A stretch of 64,000 nucleotides of DNA from Parapristionchus giblindavisi (GCA_943737045.1 CALSFV010000498.1:20224-84223); one strand, 5' to 3'; shown: positions 10,241-22,663, counted from the stretch's first letter. Notes: generated from the letters alone by a model not told the origin. Program-made: numbers and translations.

Positions 10241-11319
10241 ATCTGTCTGTCTCTATAAAATTCTCTTTTTTTCGGCAGTTCACAGTTCTAAATTTGTTCA
10301 TTTATCCTTTATAGACCCATCCTCACCCCTTCTGTAGTCGTCGATGTTTCTCATTGTTGATCTTTAGTTCTTGTTTTTCCATAATATAATATGAGAGGAA
10401 TCGCCAGAGGTTCGACCACCCCCCGGACATAGAAATTTCGACTCCCTGAAAAATTCAGATTAAGTACTTTGAACGATGCTCTATCGAACTGCGTTGGCCG
10501 AATTTGCATATCTGCTCTTATTTTCGAGTTACGGTAGGTCAAAGATGGCAGGTACGGTATTTTTGGCTCGAGTGTGCGTCAGAAAAAATATCATAACTCC
10601 GTTCAAAATAATGATAGACAATTTTCCAAAAAAAGCATCGAAAGAGGAGATCTTGGGCAACATTTCCCAGTTGATGACGTCATTTGTCGACCATGCGCCG
10701 GTGCGGGGCGGTCGGTTTTATGAAAAAGTGACGTAACTTTCCTAATCGGAAAAAGTGAACTTTTCTTCTATGCGCGTTTTGTTGCATCCATATGTGTCTA
10801 AAAATGACCCAAGTTTCAGAGGATTTGAGAAATGCAAAAAAAAAGCGTTGATTTTAGTGACGCGACCTCGGACCTGTCAAAGGAAATAACGGCTTATTCC
10901 TTTACCAAGAAACAGCAAAAGAGCTTAAATGACTCAAAAACACCCGAAAAAACATTACGAGCTCAAAATACCCATATATGACAGTTATTTGAAACACAAA
11001 ATCACCGATTTTCGAAAAATTTGAAAAAAAAAACCATATTTTGCTTTTCCACGTGGAAAAAGCGTTTCAGCAATGTTAATTAATCTTTATAATATTTCTT
11101 ATAATGTTTTTGAACATTTATGTTTTTGGAAGTGAAGGCCTACCTGCTCTTAGAGCCGAGATATCCGCCATCGAGATTACACGCGCGCGCCCCAACTCAC
11201 CCTTTGAGAAGAGATGTGTTGCCATAAAATGAACGTTTTCCAGCTCAGAATGACTCAAAACAGTTTGTTTCATCATTCTTCTCACGAAAAAATACCTTGG
11301 AACACGTTTTCTGTGTCTG

Positions 11320-11400
11320 TGAAAATCAGCAAAAGATTTGGATCGAACCGGGGTTCGAACCCGCTCGGTGTTTTTAGAGCGGTGCCTCATTACCTCGACG
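11320..11400 (-). repeat. tRNA-like module with GCTGATTTT tail
   Basis: On the minus strand the B box GGTTCGAACCC lies at about 11,351-11,361, followed by CTTTTGCTGATTTTCAC. The A box region is degenerate (AGGTAATGAGG). It lies in the loop of the palindrome at 10,388-12,736. Confidence 0.55.
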
Positions 11401-11414
11401 CCTCGAATGATTTT

Positions 11415-11510
11415 GCTTATTTTATTTATTTATTTATCGTACATCGCAAGGGTGTTTCAACAAGTACAAAGTGTTCGCGTGCAAAAAAAATATGTGAAAG
11501 AATAAAATTA
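11415..11510 (+). repeat. Dispersed repeat, copy at 34,610-34,695
   Basis: A direct copy (TTTATCGTACAyCrCAAGG, then GTTTCAACAAGTACAAAGTG) recurs at 34,610-34,695, next to a (GA)n run in both places. Confidence 0.75.
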
Positions 11511-11719
11511 TTAAAAGAGGATGGGGATGGGGGAATGTGAGAGATCAATTGATTTACTAAACATAGTAATAGTAATAGTAATAGTAACATAGTAACATGA
11601 TACAACGGATGTCTTTGTAAAATGTTATTTCAATGCTAATTGTCTTCAATTGTGACTGATTTCTCTAATAAATGTATCTTATCTAACATTAGTTTTGACA
11701 TTGTACTTCATCATTCCTT

Positions 11720-11720
<1 letters not shown>

Positions 11721-11755
<35 letters not shown>
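11721..11755. repeat. (GA)n microsatellite
   Basis: About 16 GA dinucleotides in the palindrome loop. Confidence 0.95.
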
Positions 11756-11759
<4 letters not shown>

Positions 11760-12736
11760 GAAGGTTTGGGGGGGGGGCTCACACTCGTTCTTTGTTGTTC
11801 AAATGCAACTCTGTTCGCTCAGAGTTTTCAGACATCTCCATTTCGTGTAGTTGCCAGATGTTAGTCTCCCTTCTCCTTTTTTCTCTCCCTGTATGTTGAC
11901 GAAAGAGCGTGTGGGAGTGAGAGAGCGGATGATGAGAAGTCGCGCGGAGTTGGGGCGCGCGCGTGTAATCTCGATGGCGGATATCTCGGCTCTAAGAGCA
12001 GGTAGGCCTTCACTTCCAAAAACATAAATGTTCAAAAACATTATAAGAAAAAAAAAAAAAAAGTGGAAAAGCAAAATATGGTTTTTTTTCAAATTTTTCG
12101 AAAATCGGTGATTTTGTGTTTCAAATAACTGTCATATATGGGTATTTTGAGCTCGTAATGTTTTTTCGGGTGTTTTTGAGTCATTTAAGCTCTTTTGCTG
12201 TTTCTTGGTAAAGGAATAAGCCGTTATTTCCTTTGACAGGTCCGAGGTCGCGTCACTAAAATCAACGCTTTTTTTTTGCATTTCTCAAATCCTCTGAAAC
12301 TTGGGTCATTTTTAGACACATATGGATGCAACAAAATGCGCATAGAAGAAAAGTTCACTTTTTCCGATTAGGAAAGTTACGTCACTTTTTCATAAAACCG
12401 ACCGCCCCGCACCGGCGCATGGTCGACAAATGACGTCATCAACTGGGAAATGTTGCCCAAGATCTCCTCTTTCGATGCTTTTTTTGGAAAATTGTCTATC
12501 ATTATTTTGAACGGAGTTATGATATTTTTTCTGACGCACACTCGAGCCAAAAATACCGTACCTGCCATCTTTGACCTACCGTAACTCGACAATGAGAGCA
12601 GATATGCAAATTCGGCCAACGCAGTTCGATAGAGCATCGTTCAAAGTACTTAATCTGAATTTTTCATGGGGTCGAAATTTCTATGTCCGCGGACCCTCCG
12701 AAACGGTCGATTTTCTCGCGATTCCTCTCATATAAT

Positions 12737-13235
12737 ATGTGCGTACTACTAGATAGCATTGGTCGAAAACTTCATATCGATATTCTGTTAATCATCTTTT
12801 GCTTTTGCTTTCCCAAAATACGCAAATTTTCTTTTCAGAACTACTCATTTACAATAATTTTCCTTCGAAAAATCATTTTTTTCACAAAACGAATTTCCTG
12901 AATTTTTTTATCGGAAAATCGAGAAATGGATTTTCCCGAAAAAGTCCGGGAAATTCGGGAAAATTCAAGAAGCGTCGGGAAATTTTTCGCACCATTGGTC
13001 CACGGTTCAGAGTTCTCCATCATTCACTCACTCACTGGAATTGCACCTGTCGATTCAAACTGTCACGTACTGAATGACTTACTCACTCACTGAATATATT
13101 GTTGTCCACGATAGGGGCCATTACGTCCTATCCCCCTTTCCAACCTTGATATATGACCCCGCCCACTCCAACGAATCTCGTTCATACTTCACATAATTTT
13201 CAGTCGTCATATTTATTCTTGCCTGCATACGCACG
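12737..13235. other. Spacer plus a fragment of the C6-unit 3' flank
   Basis: The part 12,995-13,195 matches 19,085-19,290 and 24,555-24,760 in direct orientation (CCACGGTTCAnAGTTCTCCAT through CTCGTTCrTACTTCACATAAT), which is the sequence downstream of the C6-like pseudogenes. It is a fourth, gene-less fragment of that unit. The preceding 250 bp is AT-rich with no recognised feature. Confidence 0.75.
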
Positions 13236-13439
13236 GTGATAAAGTATATAGGTTCATCGTTTTCAATCACCTCGATCCCATACCAACAAGTGAATGGTCA
13301 CGTCTGTGTTCATGTCGTACCTTCATTATGTGCACTTGCTGAAACAATAGATATTATTTCGACCATTATTTTGTTCAATTTAGAGATGGTGGCCCGCGAA
13401 TGTTCAGATAAATCAATACAGATAGCGCATCCACTCATC

Positions 13440-13505
13440 TATACCATAGCGCAGTGGCAAACGTTCAGACTTATTACCCGTTTGACGCAAGTTCGAAACC
13501 TATTA
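13440..13505 (+). repeat. tRNA-like module
   Basis: A box TAGCGCAGTGG (13,447-13,457) and near-consensus B box AGTTCGAAACC (13,490-13,500). Stems are degenerate. A 177-codon open frame crosses this module and is therefore not credible as a gene. Confidence 0.55.
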
Positions 13506-13953
13506 CCGAATTTCCTCAATTTTCAAAAAGCGCGCCGTTCCCTGAACCGGCCTGATGGTTCATTAATGTTTCTAGCAATCAATAGACTAAATCAGCACGA
13601 AACAAATAGTATACTGTATGTAGAATTTCTTTTGCTACCTTTCTGTCTTCACAGTTTGTTCACGAAAATTGTTGCCTCCGCACGGTTTCATGATCCACAG
13701 CAGAGTTCTCCACAACTCGAGCTCCAAAGTCGGCAATTTTCGGTGTCCAAAAAGTTTGACGACGTCTGACGACGTTGAAAATGAAGTTATGCAAAAAAGC
13801 TCGACGGTACCTTGTTAGGGACCATATGGGCTGCCAAAATGCCCTCTGCTAATTTTTGAATTTATCAATGTGCCACAGTTTATTCGAACCTTACGCGACA
13901 CGCGTGCTATACCACAACATCCTCAACCACTTCTCATCCACTCGTCTCATCTC

Positions 13954-14169
13954 TCATCCGTGACCAAGGCAACTGGAGACTTCTCCTCTACAATGCCTAC
14001 CACCGATTCTCTCTCTCTCCACAAAAACTACTATAATAACGTCTCCGCCCATAGATCCTTCATCCTCTTCATCTGCTTCTTCACCACTAACATCTGTCTT
14101 CTTCCGTTCGATCAAGGGCACTTTCCTGTTTTTTGGCCCGGGGAAAATTTGCATTAAACTCGCCATCAT
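13954..14169 (-). CDS. 71-codon open frame, mirrored at 23,345-23,560 (doubtful)
   Basis: The frame encodes an acidic stretch (EEADEEDEGS) and differs by one residue from its inverted twin at 23,345-23,560. A diverged third copy of the DNA at 35,020-35,160 does not keep it open, which argues against a conserved protein. No homology recognised; it may be a piece of a host gene carried by the repeat. Confidence 0.2.
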   Translation of the reverse strand: MMASLMQIFPGPKNRKVPLIERKKTDVSGEEADEEDEGSMGGDVIIVVFVERERIGGRHCRGEVSSCLGHG

Positions 14170-14227
14170 TCACCACTCGCAATTCCTTATTTAGTTTCTA
14201 TTTCTCCATTGCGCGGTCTAAATGTGG

Positions 14228-14858
14228 GGGGGGCGTTCGTTTTGCCAACGGATCATAAATCTTTTAGGAGACAAAAGTTGTACCATTGTTATCAGTAGTG
14301 GTGTACGGTATTGTACTACCGTAACAGTTAAGAATCGCGAACTGATTTTTTTTTCATTCGATCCATGACCCGGGGTTCCGGGGTCATGGTTGAAAATGGC
14401 TGAAGTCGAAAATGTCATGAAGCTCCGAGACCAAATACTAGTTGCAATTATATCAGTGGTGATCCCACTTGTATCTTTCTGTATACCGTAACTCGAACTA
14501 CCGTAATCTAGCTACCGTACCCCACAATATTATAGCGAGATTCACGGCAAATCCCGGTTCAATTACGGTAGATCGGGTTACGCTATCCAGAAGTATAAAG
14601 TTGGCTCACTATTGATGTAATGGCAACTAGTATTTGGTCTTGAAGCATCGTGAATTTTTCGACTTCGGCCATTTTCAACCATGAACACCGGGTCATGGGT
14701 CGAATGAAAACATCAGTTCGCGATTCCTAACGGTTACTGTAGCACAATACCATACACTCCTACTGATAACAATGATACAACTTTTATTATCATACGCCAT
14801 CTCCCAACGGAATTATGATCCGCTGCCGAAACGGGCGTTGCCGAAACGGGCGCCCCCC
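14228..14858. mobile_element. Fold-back element of the CTACCGTA family
   Basis: Two inverted halves (about 14,228-14,530 and 14,565-14,858) share a GTACCATTGTTATCAGTAG segment and a CCATGACCCGGGG segment near the middle of each arm, with several TACGGTAG motifs in the loop. Mirrored copy at about 22,664-23,290 and a more diverged copy at 37,795-38,300. Non-autonomous. Confidence 0.85.
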
Positions 14859-15297
14859 TCCCCTAATAACCTCGATTTATCATACTTTTATTTATTTTTC
14901 GTTTCACTATACTCTATTCGTGTATTTTGATCCTGATGCTGTCTTCCGCCTTCCTTTTTTGCAACATGAGCTTCTTAGTTGATATTTCATTATTTCAGGC
15001 GCCTATATCGCCTTCCAATATGTGTAATAGCTTTGTTCTATTGTACCAATGAAGTAATTCAATATATTTAATGAAAAAGGTACGTGGCATTATTCTTATG
15101 ACCGCTGTCTTTGTCTCTTCTTCGTTTCTATAGCTCCATGTTGCTGCGTCAGTGGATTTATAGACAAGTCACTTGTTCTCTCTTATATGATAGATGAATA
15201 AGTTATAATGTACAAGTATATGTTTGCATACATATTAGATCTAAACATATAAAATGTGAACTTTAATATATTAATAATTGTGCTTCAATGTTAATGG

Positions 15298-15656
15298 CGC
15301 GTTAAAATGTGGTGGAAAACCGGAAAAAGCGACTTTCCGAGTGTTAAAATGTACTCCGGAAAACCGAAAATGGAAAGTCGATATTTGAATTCGTGGACGC
15401 GAATAATGTGCGGAAATTAAGATTCCGACTTTCCGACTATGTTTAAAAAACGAAGTAAATCCGGAATTTCTTTTTCTTTCCCTTTTCATATTCTTTTGAC
15501 ATCGGAAACTCGCAGTCGCTAGTGTACATTTGAATTCCCGAACCTTATTCGCGCCCGCGAATTCAAATATCGGCTTTCCATTTTCGGTTTTCCAGGGGAC
15601 ACATTTTAACACTCGGAGAGTCGCTTTTTTTCGATTTTCCACCACATTTTAACGCT
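15298..15656. mobile_element. Fold-back MITE, GCGTTAAAATGTGGTGG ends
   Basis: About 360 bp with inverted halves; both ends read GCGTTAAAATGTGGTGGAAAA inward, and inside are GAATTCAAATATCGrCTTTCC segments. Mirrored at about 21,872-22,230. No coding capacity. Confidence 0.85.
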
Positions 15657-16679
15657 CCATAAGATGCTACGGGGGGTCAATATAAATAAAGTTGTAAGTC
15701 ATCTTGAACGTTACTTTAAGATCAAAAATCGATCTGCGGGATTCTAAAGTCCAAAATTTCCAAAATTGTAGGCACATTTGCAATCATATCTTTCTCCTTT
15801 TTTTCGTGCATACATTCCATAACGAACGGTATTGGGAATAACTCAAGCCATCGTTGATATATAAAATAAATAGGAGCGGTCCTATTCACGAGCCCCCTAA
15901 TGTAATATGCGGGAAATGGCGTTATGTGCCTAGGGAGAGGTTTGAATAGGAGTGTGTGAGAGAAATAAAGAAAGAGAGAGAGGGGGGGTCTGAGAGTCAC
16001 CGCCTCAACTTTAATTACTTTTGCCTTGCTTCATCCTCATAAAAAGAGAGCCAACTATACAGTTTTTTGTCATTATTTATTTATTCACTCCGGCGCAAAC
16101 ATCCTTTCAAACTGAGACGGAAGGATCTACGGTAGTCATGGGAATACGATAGTCAGGGAGGGAGGATCGACAACGAAGAGTGATTGGCATATGCCGGAGA
16201 TGACGTTGCGTTTGAATTTTTAAAAAAATAGATAAATCGAATAAACTTCATATGCATATACGAAAATAAATAAGAAACGTAGAAATCCGTTCTACATATT
16301 GTTCTACATACGTTCCGTTCTACATATCCCTCTTCACAAATTCCGATTAACTTCCACCCGAATTCGGCGTGGCGGAGCGGGCCACCGCAACATGATTCAT
16401 GTCGCCTCATCTCGCATCTTTCTACAAGATTTTTTAAAACATTGCATTAGTTGTGATCATTGCTTCATCAGATAAGATTAAATAAGATCACCGTTGAAAA
16501 GAACGAAATTGGTTAACTATGGGCAGAGTTATTGAAGGATCATGACTGACGGGGGTGCTACCGTAATGCCATCAAACTTGAATTTCCCGTACTATGTAAA
16601 GTGCATGCGCATAATTGTACATCTATCAATATTATTAATTTAATGCCATGATTTTCCTTTTCATGTCTCAAACTTACAG
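15657..16679. other. Region upstream of the C6-like pseudogene, no recognised gene
   Basis: Exactly mirrored at 20,849-21,871. Open frames of 85-92 codons occur in both copies without recognisable similarity. A short poly(G) and GA-rich run lies near 15,970-15,990. Confidence 0.5.
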
Positions 16680-18059
16680 ATAGTCGACGGCGCATGGCTG
16701 AAGTATACCAGTCGGACGCCCCTTCTAATCGTAAATACAGCGCAGAAGCTCTCGAGATATCAGATAAAAGGTAGGTATCTACGTTGTGAACACTCCACGA
16801 GTCAATAAATATTTATTTTGTGTTCAAAAAATACAGGGTGTCCAAAATGTACTATTACACGAATAAATCTATGTATCTTTCCCAAAAAAAAACCATCATA
16901 GACTATTCAAACGTGGTACAGTATTTTTCACTGATAATACAAACATAACATTGAACGATCACGCGATCTCGCCTCCATTGGACGCGAATACGCCTCTGAG
17001 ACGATGAGGGGCAAAGTCGATGGAGGGTCGTAGGTTTCGATTTTCTCCATTGTTTGTTTCCAAGGACTTATCGGCCTTCAATATCCAGAAGACGAGGATC
17101 ATAGCCTCGTCTCGTTCATTATTTTGTTACTAAGGTCATTGATAAATATTATGGCCATTTTGAATTGTCTATGATGGTTTTTGAGGAAGAGACATGGATT
17201 TATTCGTGTAACAGTACTTTTTGGACACTCCGTATAATAATTACGTCGCGTACACATCAATATGGATATCAAAATCTTCTTGTAATATATAAGACAGTCT
17301 GGTATACGAAGAATATTGTATAGTTGGACAATGTGTGAACGTCTTATATATCTTATGCTTCTTCCTTATTACCATTTCTTCTCTGCTTTTCCTTTCGCAA
17401 TTCTGTTTGATAAAATTTTCGTTCTTTAGAAGAATGCTCTTCGGTAAGTGCAGCTCACTCGGCTTGTGTCAACTTCCTCGAGACAAACAATCCCAACTCC
17501 GATCCCGATAGAACTTGCGGAACTCCATTAGTGACCAAAACTTCGATCACATGTCCCACAGCTCACTACTTCTACGATTCTGATCATTGATGATGTGAGT
17601 TTTCTAATGGTTTGAACTTTTTCATTTTCTTCTCTATGATGGAAAATGTCTGACAAAAGCAATCCCATGTTTGTACATATGTGTGCTGACAAATATAAAT
17701 TCATTAGATGCCTTTCCACTTTTTGCACGCTCACTCGCTTGTTCGTTTCTTTCTTTGAAATTTCAACGCCGTATAATTTTAATTTTAATTATATTTATCA
17801 TACATAAAAAAAGATGCGACAACATTACATTTAAAGTGCATTCATACTGATTCTTGTACATCTATTAATATTATAAATTTAATTGAATAATATTCTTCAT
17901 CATTTATCTTTGCATTATTTGCAGGCAGGTTTTGCTCGTGCAATCAACTTTCGATGCAACACTGAAATCTTAGAATGGGAGTACACTTCGATCACCGACG
18001 GAAAAGTAATCAAACAAAGTGAATGGGCGGATAACTTAAAAGTGTTCTGCACAAAATAA
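16680..18059 (+). pseudogene. C6-like (DUF281-like) secreted protein, frameshifted copy 1
   Basis: Three exons can be placed. Exon 16,680-16,770 follows CTTACAG and ends at GTAGGT in phase 1 (frame IVDGAWLKYTSRTPLLIV...). Exon 17,430-17,594 follows CTTTAG and encodes EECSSVSA then CVNF, TCGTPLVTKTSITCP. Exon 17,925-18,059 encodes FRCNTEILEWEYTS, then KQSEWADNLKVFC and stop. Exon 2 is 165 nt against 164 nt in the intact relative at 51,739; the extra base brings TGA at 17,588-17,590 and breaks the junction to exon 3. The Cys pattern and LxCN..lEWeYts motif recall nematode C6-domain proteins of unknown function. A 399-bp MITE sits in the first intron. Confidence 0.7.
16834..17232 (+). mobile_element. 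399-bp mariner-like MITE with TA target
   Basis: Termini CAGGGTGTCCAAAAT and CGGAGTGTCCAAAAA read inward and continue as GTACTrTTACACGAATAAATC; flanked by TA at 16,832-16,833 and 17,233-17,234. It lies in an intron of the C6-like pseudogene. Mirrored at 20,296-20,694; a truncated end remains near 26,055-26,080. Confidence 0.88.
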
Positions 18060-18239
18060 AATGGACGTAAAGAACTCCAAAATATTTTTCGACTGTCATT
18101 ACTTGTAATTAATCATTTTCATCGAATATTTTACTGATACCTTCTGTCATGTTCCTTTCTTTTGTGCACTTGCAATAAAAAATTCATAATACTCTTATCG
18201 TTTATTCACACAATGTCCTTCGCTATAATTTTATTCCAT

Positions 18240-18556
18240 TATGTGAAGTATGAACGAGATTCGTTGGAGGTGGAGTCATATATCAAGGGTGAAAAGGAGG
18301 GTCTGTCATAGGAAGCAATTGTCCCTCAAGGACAATAAGGTATTCACTGAGTGAGTGAGTAATTGAGTACGTGACAGTTTGAATCGAGAAAGCTGCAGTG
18401 CGAGTGAGTGAGTGAGAGATGGAGAACTATGAACCGTGGACCCTGAAACCATGTGTAGGCAATAATGTATATGTATCATCCGTGGTAATGACCCGGACCA
18501 AAGATCAACTATGAGAGATAACGATGGTGTCAGGAAATATCAGAAAAAGCCTATCA
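18240..18556 (-). repeat. 3' flank of the C6 unit
   Basis: Sequence downstream of the pseudogene that recurs at 18,974-19,290 (inverted), 24,440-24,760 and, in part, 12,995-13,195. It contains several ACTC/GAGT runs and a (CT)n run near 18,573. Confidence 0.85.
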
Positions 18557-18973
18557 GAAAAGATAAACAAACTCTCTCTCTCTCTCTCGTAGAAAAAGAA
18601 AGCTAGAGAGCATTTCCAGAGCGGATAGTTTCAAATTAGCTCGAGTGTGCCTTTAAGATCATATAGGAGCGTGATGAAACTCTACCCCCTTGTCAGGAAT
18701 ATATTATCCATGACAGTCAACGCCTGTTGACGGGAATTCCGTTCATCTTCGGCTAGGATACAACCTTCTGCCATACCAAATCATTTGATTATGTACTTGA
18801 ACAATCTGCACCGATCAATATTCGAATCTGGCTATCATAAATGCCATTAAAACAATCAATAATCGGGTTCAAAATGGTCCTTCCCCAAGGTCTACAGGAA
18901 CAGGACTGTCGTTCATCCCCACAGTTCTTGTGTTTCCTAGCCGAAGATGAACGGAATTCCCGTCGGAATTACC
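18557..18973. other. Spacer at the centre of the large inverted repeat
   Basis: About 417 bp of non-mirrored DNA except for a 29-bp inverted pair, GACGGGAATTCCGTTCATC.. at about 18,729-18,758 and its complement at about 18,936-18,964. No gene recognised. Confidence 0.8.
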
Positions 18974-19468
18974 GATAGGTTTTTCTGATATTTCCTGACA
19001 CCATCGTTATCTCTCATAGTTGATCTTTGGTCCGGGTCATTACCACGGATGATACATATACATTATTGCCTACACATGGTTTCAGGGTCCACGGTTCATA
19101 GTTCTCCATCTCTCACTCACTCACTCGCACTGCAGCTTTCTCGATTCAAACTGTCACGTACTCAATTACTCACTCACTCAGTGAATACCTTATTGTCCTT
19201 GAGGGACAATTGCTTCCTATGACAGACCCTCCTTTTCACCCTTGATATATGACTCCACCTCCAACGAATCTCGTTCATACTTCACATAATGGAATAAAAT
19301 TATAGCGAAGGACATTGTGTGAATAAACGATAAGAGTATTATGAATTTTTTATTGCAAGTGCACAAAAGAAAGGAACATGACAGAAGGTATCAGTAAAAT
19401 ATTCGATGAAAATGATTAATTACAAGTAATGACAGTCGAAAAATATTTTGGAGTTCTTTACGTCCATT

Positions 19469-20848
19469 TTATTTTGTGCAGAACACTTTTAAGTTATCCG
19501 CCCATTCACTTTGTTTGATTACTTTTCCGTCGGTGATCGAAGTGTACTCCCATTCTAAGATTTCAGTGTTGCATCGAAAGTTGATTGCACGAGCAAAACC
19601 TGCCTGCAAATAATGCAAAGATAAATGATGAAGAATATTATTCAATTAAATTTATAATATTAATAGATGTACAAGAATCAGTATGAATGCACTTTAAATG
19701 TAATGTTGTCGCATCTTTTTTTATGTATGATAAATATAATTAAAATTAAAATTATACGGCGTTGAAATTTCAAAGAAAGAAACGAACAAGCGAGTGAGCG
19801 TGCAAAAAGTGGAAAGGCATCTAATGAATTTATATTTGTCAGCACACATATGTACAAACATGGGATTGCTTTTGTCAGACATTTTCCATCATAGAGAAGA
19901 AAATGAAAAAGTTCAAACCATTAGAAAACTCACATCATCAATGATCAGAATCGTAGAAGTAGTGAGCTGTGGGACATGTGATCGAAGTTTTGGTCACTAA
20001 TGGAGTTCCGCAAGTTCTATCGGGATCGGAGTTGGGATTGTTTGTCTCGAGGAAGTTGACACAAGCCGAGTGAGCTGCACTTACCGAAGAGCATTCTTCT
20101 AAAGAACGAAAATTTTATCAAACAGAATTGCGAAAGGAAAAGCAGAGAAGAAATGGTAATAAGGAAGAAGCATAAGATATATAAGACGTTCACACATTGT
20201 CCAACTATACAATATTCTTCGTATACCAGACTGTCTTATATATTACAAGAAGATTTTGATATCCATATTGATGTGTACGCGACGTAATTATTATACGGAG
20301 TGTCCAAAAAGTACTGTTACACGAATAAATCCATGTCTCTTCCTCAAAAACCATCATAGACAATTCAAAATGGCCATAATATTTATCAATGACCTTAGTA
20401 ACAAAATAATGAACGAGACGAGGCTATGATCCTCGTGTTCTGGATATTGAAGGCCGATAAGTCCTTGGAAACAAACAATGGAGAAAATCGAAACCTACGA
20501 CCCTCCATCGACTTTGCCCCTCATCGTCTCAGAGGCGTATTCGCGTCCAATGGAGGCGAGATCGCGTGATCGTTCAATGTTATGTTTGTATTATCAGTGA
20601 AAAATACTGTACCACGTTTGAATAGTCTATGATGGTTTTTTTTTGGGAAAGATACATAGATTTATTCGTGTAATAGTACATTTTGGACACCCTGTATTTT
20701 TTGAACACAAAATAAATATTTATTGACTCGTGGAGTGTTCACAACGTAGATACCTACCTTTTATCTGATATCTCGAGAGCTTCTGCGCTGTATTTACGAT
20801 TAGAAGGGGCGTCCGACTGGTATACTTCAGCCATGCGCCGTCGACTAT
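19469..20848 (-). pseudogene. C6-like (DUF281-like) secreted protein, frameshifted copy 2
   Basis: Inverted twin of the pseudogene at 16,680-18,059: exons at 20,758-20,848, 19,934-20,098 and 19,469-19,603. It carries the same extra base and the same premature TGA in exon 2, so the frameshift pre-dates the inverted duplication. The two copies face tail to tail, their 3' ends pointing at the palindrome centre. Confidence 0.7.
20296..20694 (-). mobile_element. 399-bp mariner-like MITE, mirrored copy
   Basis: Inverted counterpart of 16,834-17,232, in the same intron of the twin pseudogene, so it was present before the arms were copied. Confidence 0.88.
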
Positions 20849-21871
20849 CTGTAAGTTTGAGACATGAAAAGGAAAATCATGGCATTAAATTAATAATATT
20901 GATAGATGTACAATTATGCGCATGCACTTTACATAGTACGGGAAATTCAAGTTTGATGGCATTACGGTAGCACCCCCGTCAGTCATGATCCTTCAATAAC
21001 TCTGCCCATAGTTAACCAATTTCGTTCTTTTCAACGGTGATCTTATTTAATCTTATCTGATGAAGCAATGATCACAACTAATGCAATGTTTTAAAAAATC
21101 TTGTAGAAAGATGCGAGATGAGGCGACATGAATCATGTTGCGGTGGCCCGCTCCGCCACGCCGAATTCGGGTGGAAGTTAATCGGAATTTGTGAAGAGGG
21201 ATATGTAGAACGGAACGTATGTAGAACAATATGTAGAACGGATTTCTACGTTTCTTATTTATTTTCGTATATGCATATGAAGTTTATTCGATTTATCTAT
21301 TTTTTTAAAAATTCAAACGCAACGTCATCTCCGGCATATGCCAATCACTCTTCGTTGTCGATCCTCCCTCCCTGACTATCGTATTCCCATGACTACCGTA
21401 GATCCTTCCGTCTCAGTTTGAAAGGATGTTTGCGCCGGAGTGAATAAATAAATAATGACAAAAAACTGTATAGTTGGCTCTCTTTTTATGAGGATGAAGC
21501 AAGGCAAAAGTAATTAAAGTTGAGGCGGTGACTCTCAGACCCCCCCTCTCTCTCTTTCTTTATTTCTCTCACACACTCCTATTCAAACCTCTCCCTAGGC
21601 ACATAACGCCATTTCCCGCATATTACATTAGGGGGCTCGTGAATAGGACCGCTCCTATTTATTTTATATATCAACGATGGCTTGAGTTATTCCCAATACC
21701 GTTCGTTATGGAATGTATGCACGAAAAAAAGGAGAAAGATATGATTGCAAATGTGCCTACAATTTTGGAAATTTTGGACTTTAGAATCCCGCAGATCGAT
21801 TTTTGATCTTAAAGTAACGTTCAAGATGACTTACAACTTTATTTATATTGACCCCCCGTAGCATCTTATGG

Positions 21872-22230
21872 AGCGTAAAAATGTGGTGGAAAACCGAAAA
21901 AAAGCGACTTTCCGAGTGTTAAAATGTGTCCCCTGGAAAACAGAAAATGGAAAGCCGATATTTGAATTCGCGGGCGCGAATAAGATTCGGGAATTCAAAT
22001 GTACACTAGCGACTGCGAGTTTCCGATGTCAAAAGAATATGAAAAGTGAAAGAAAAAGAAATTCCGGATTTACTTCGTTTTTTAAACATAGTCGGAAAGT
22101 CGGAATCTTAATTTCCGCACATTATTCGCGTCCACGAATTCAAATATCGACTTTCCATTTTCGGTTTTCCGGAGTACATTTTAACACTCGGAAAGTCGCT
22201 TTTTCCGGTTTTCCACCACATTTTAACGCG
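21872..22230. mobile_element. Fold-back MITE, mirrored copy of 15,298-15,656
   Basis: Same GCGTTAAAATGTGGTGG termini and internal segments, inverted. Confidence 0.85.
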
Positions 22231-22663
22231 CCATTAACATTGTAGCACAATTATTAATAGATTAAAGTTCACATTTTATATTTTTTTAGATCTACTGCGC
22301 ATGCAAACACATATTTGTACATTACGACCTATTCATCTATCATATAAGAGAGAACAAGTGACTTGTCTATAAATCCACTGACGCAGCAACATGGAGCTAT
22401 AGAAACGAAGAAGAGACAAAGACAGCGGTCATAAGAATAATGCCACGTACCTTTTTCATTAAATATATTGAATTACTTCATTGGTACAATAGAACAAAGC
22501 TATTACACATATTGGAAGGCGATATAGGCGCCTGAAATAATGAAATATCAACTAAGAAGCTCATGTTGCAAAAAAGGAAGGCGGAAGACAGCATCAGGAT
22601 CAAAATACACGAATAGAGTATAGTGAAACGAAAATAAATAAGAGTATGATAAATCGAGGTTAT

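Larger units (their letters stand above)
10388..12736. repeat. Palindrome with 0.8 kb arms and a 750-bp loop
   Basis: Arms 10,388-11,197 and 11,948-12,736 are near-exact inverted copies: an 86-codon open frame at 10,476-10,736 recurs reversed at 12,377-12,637 with a change in about two residues. Outer ends share ATATGAGAGGAATCGC. The inner ends GCGCGCGCCCCAACT sit next to AGAGCCGAGATATC. The loop holds a tRNA-like module, a (GA)n run and AT-rich sequence. No transposase frame. Confidence 0.93.
13721..18556 (+). repeat. Left arm of the central large inverted repeat
   Basis: Pairs with 18,974-23,777; coordinates in the inner half sum to about 37,528. It contains a short mirrored frame (13,954-14,169 minus), two fold-back elements, an intronic mariner-like MITE and the first C6-like pseudogene. 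Similarity is very high across the inner half and slightly lower outward. Confidence 0.95.

Noticed and set aside
13236..13769. 177-codon plus-strand open frame
   Set aside because: It crosses a tRNA-like module and the edge of the central palindrome arm, has no recognised similarity, and is not preserved in the mirrored arm.
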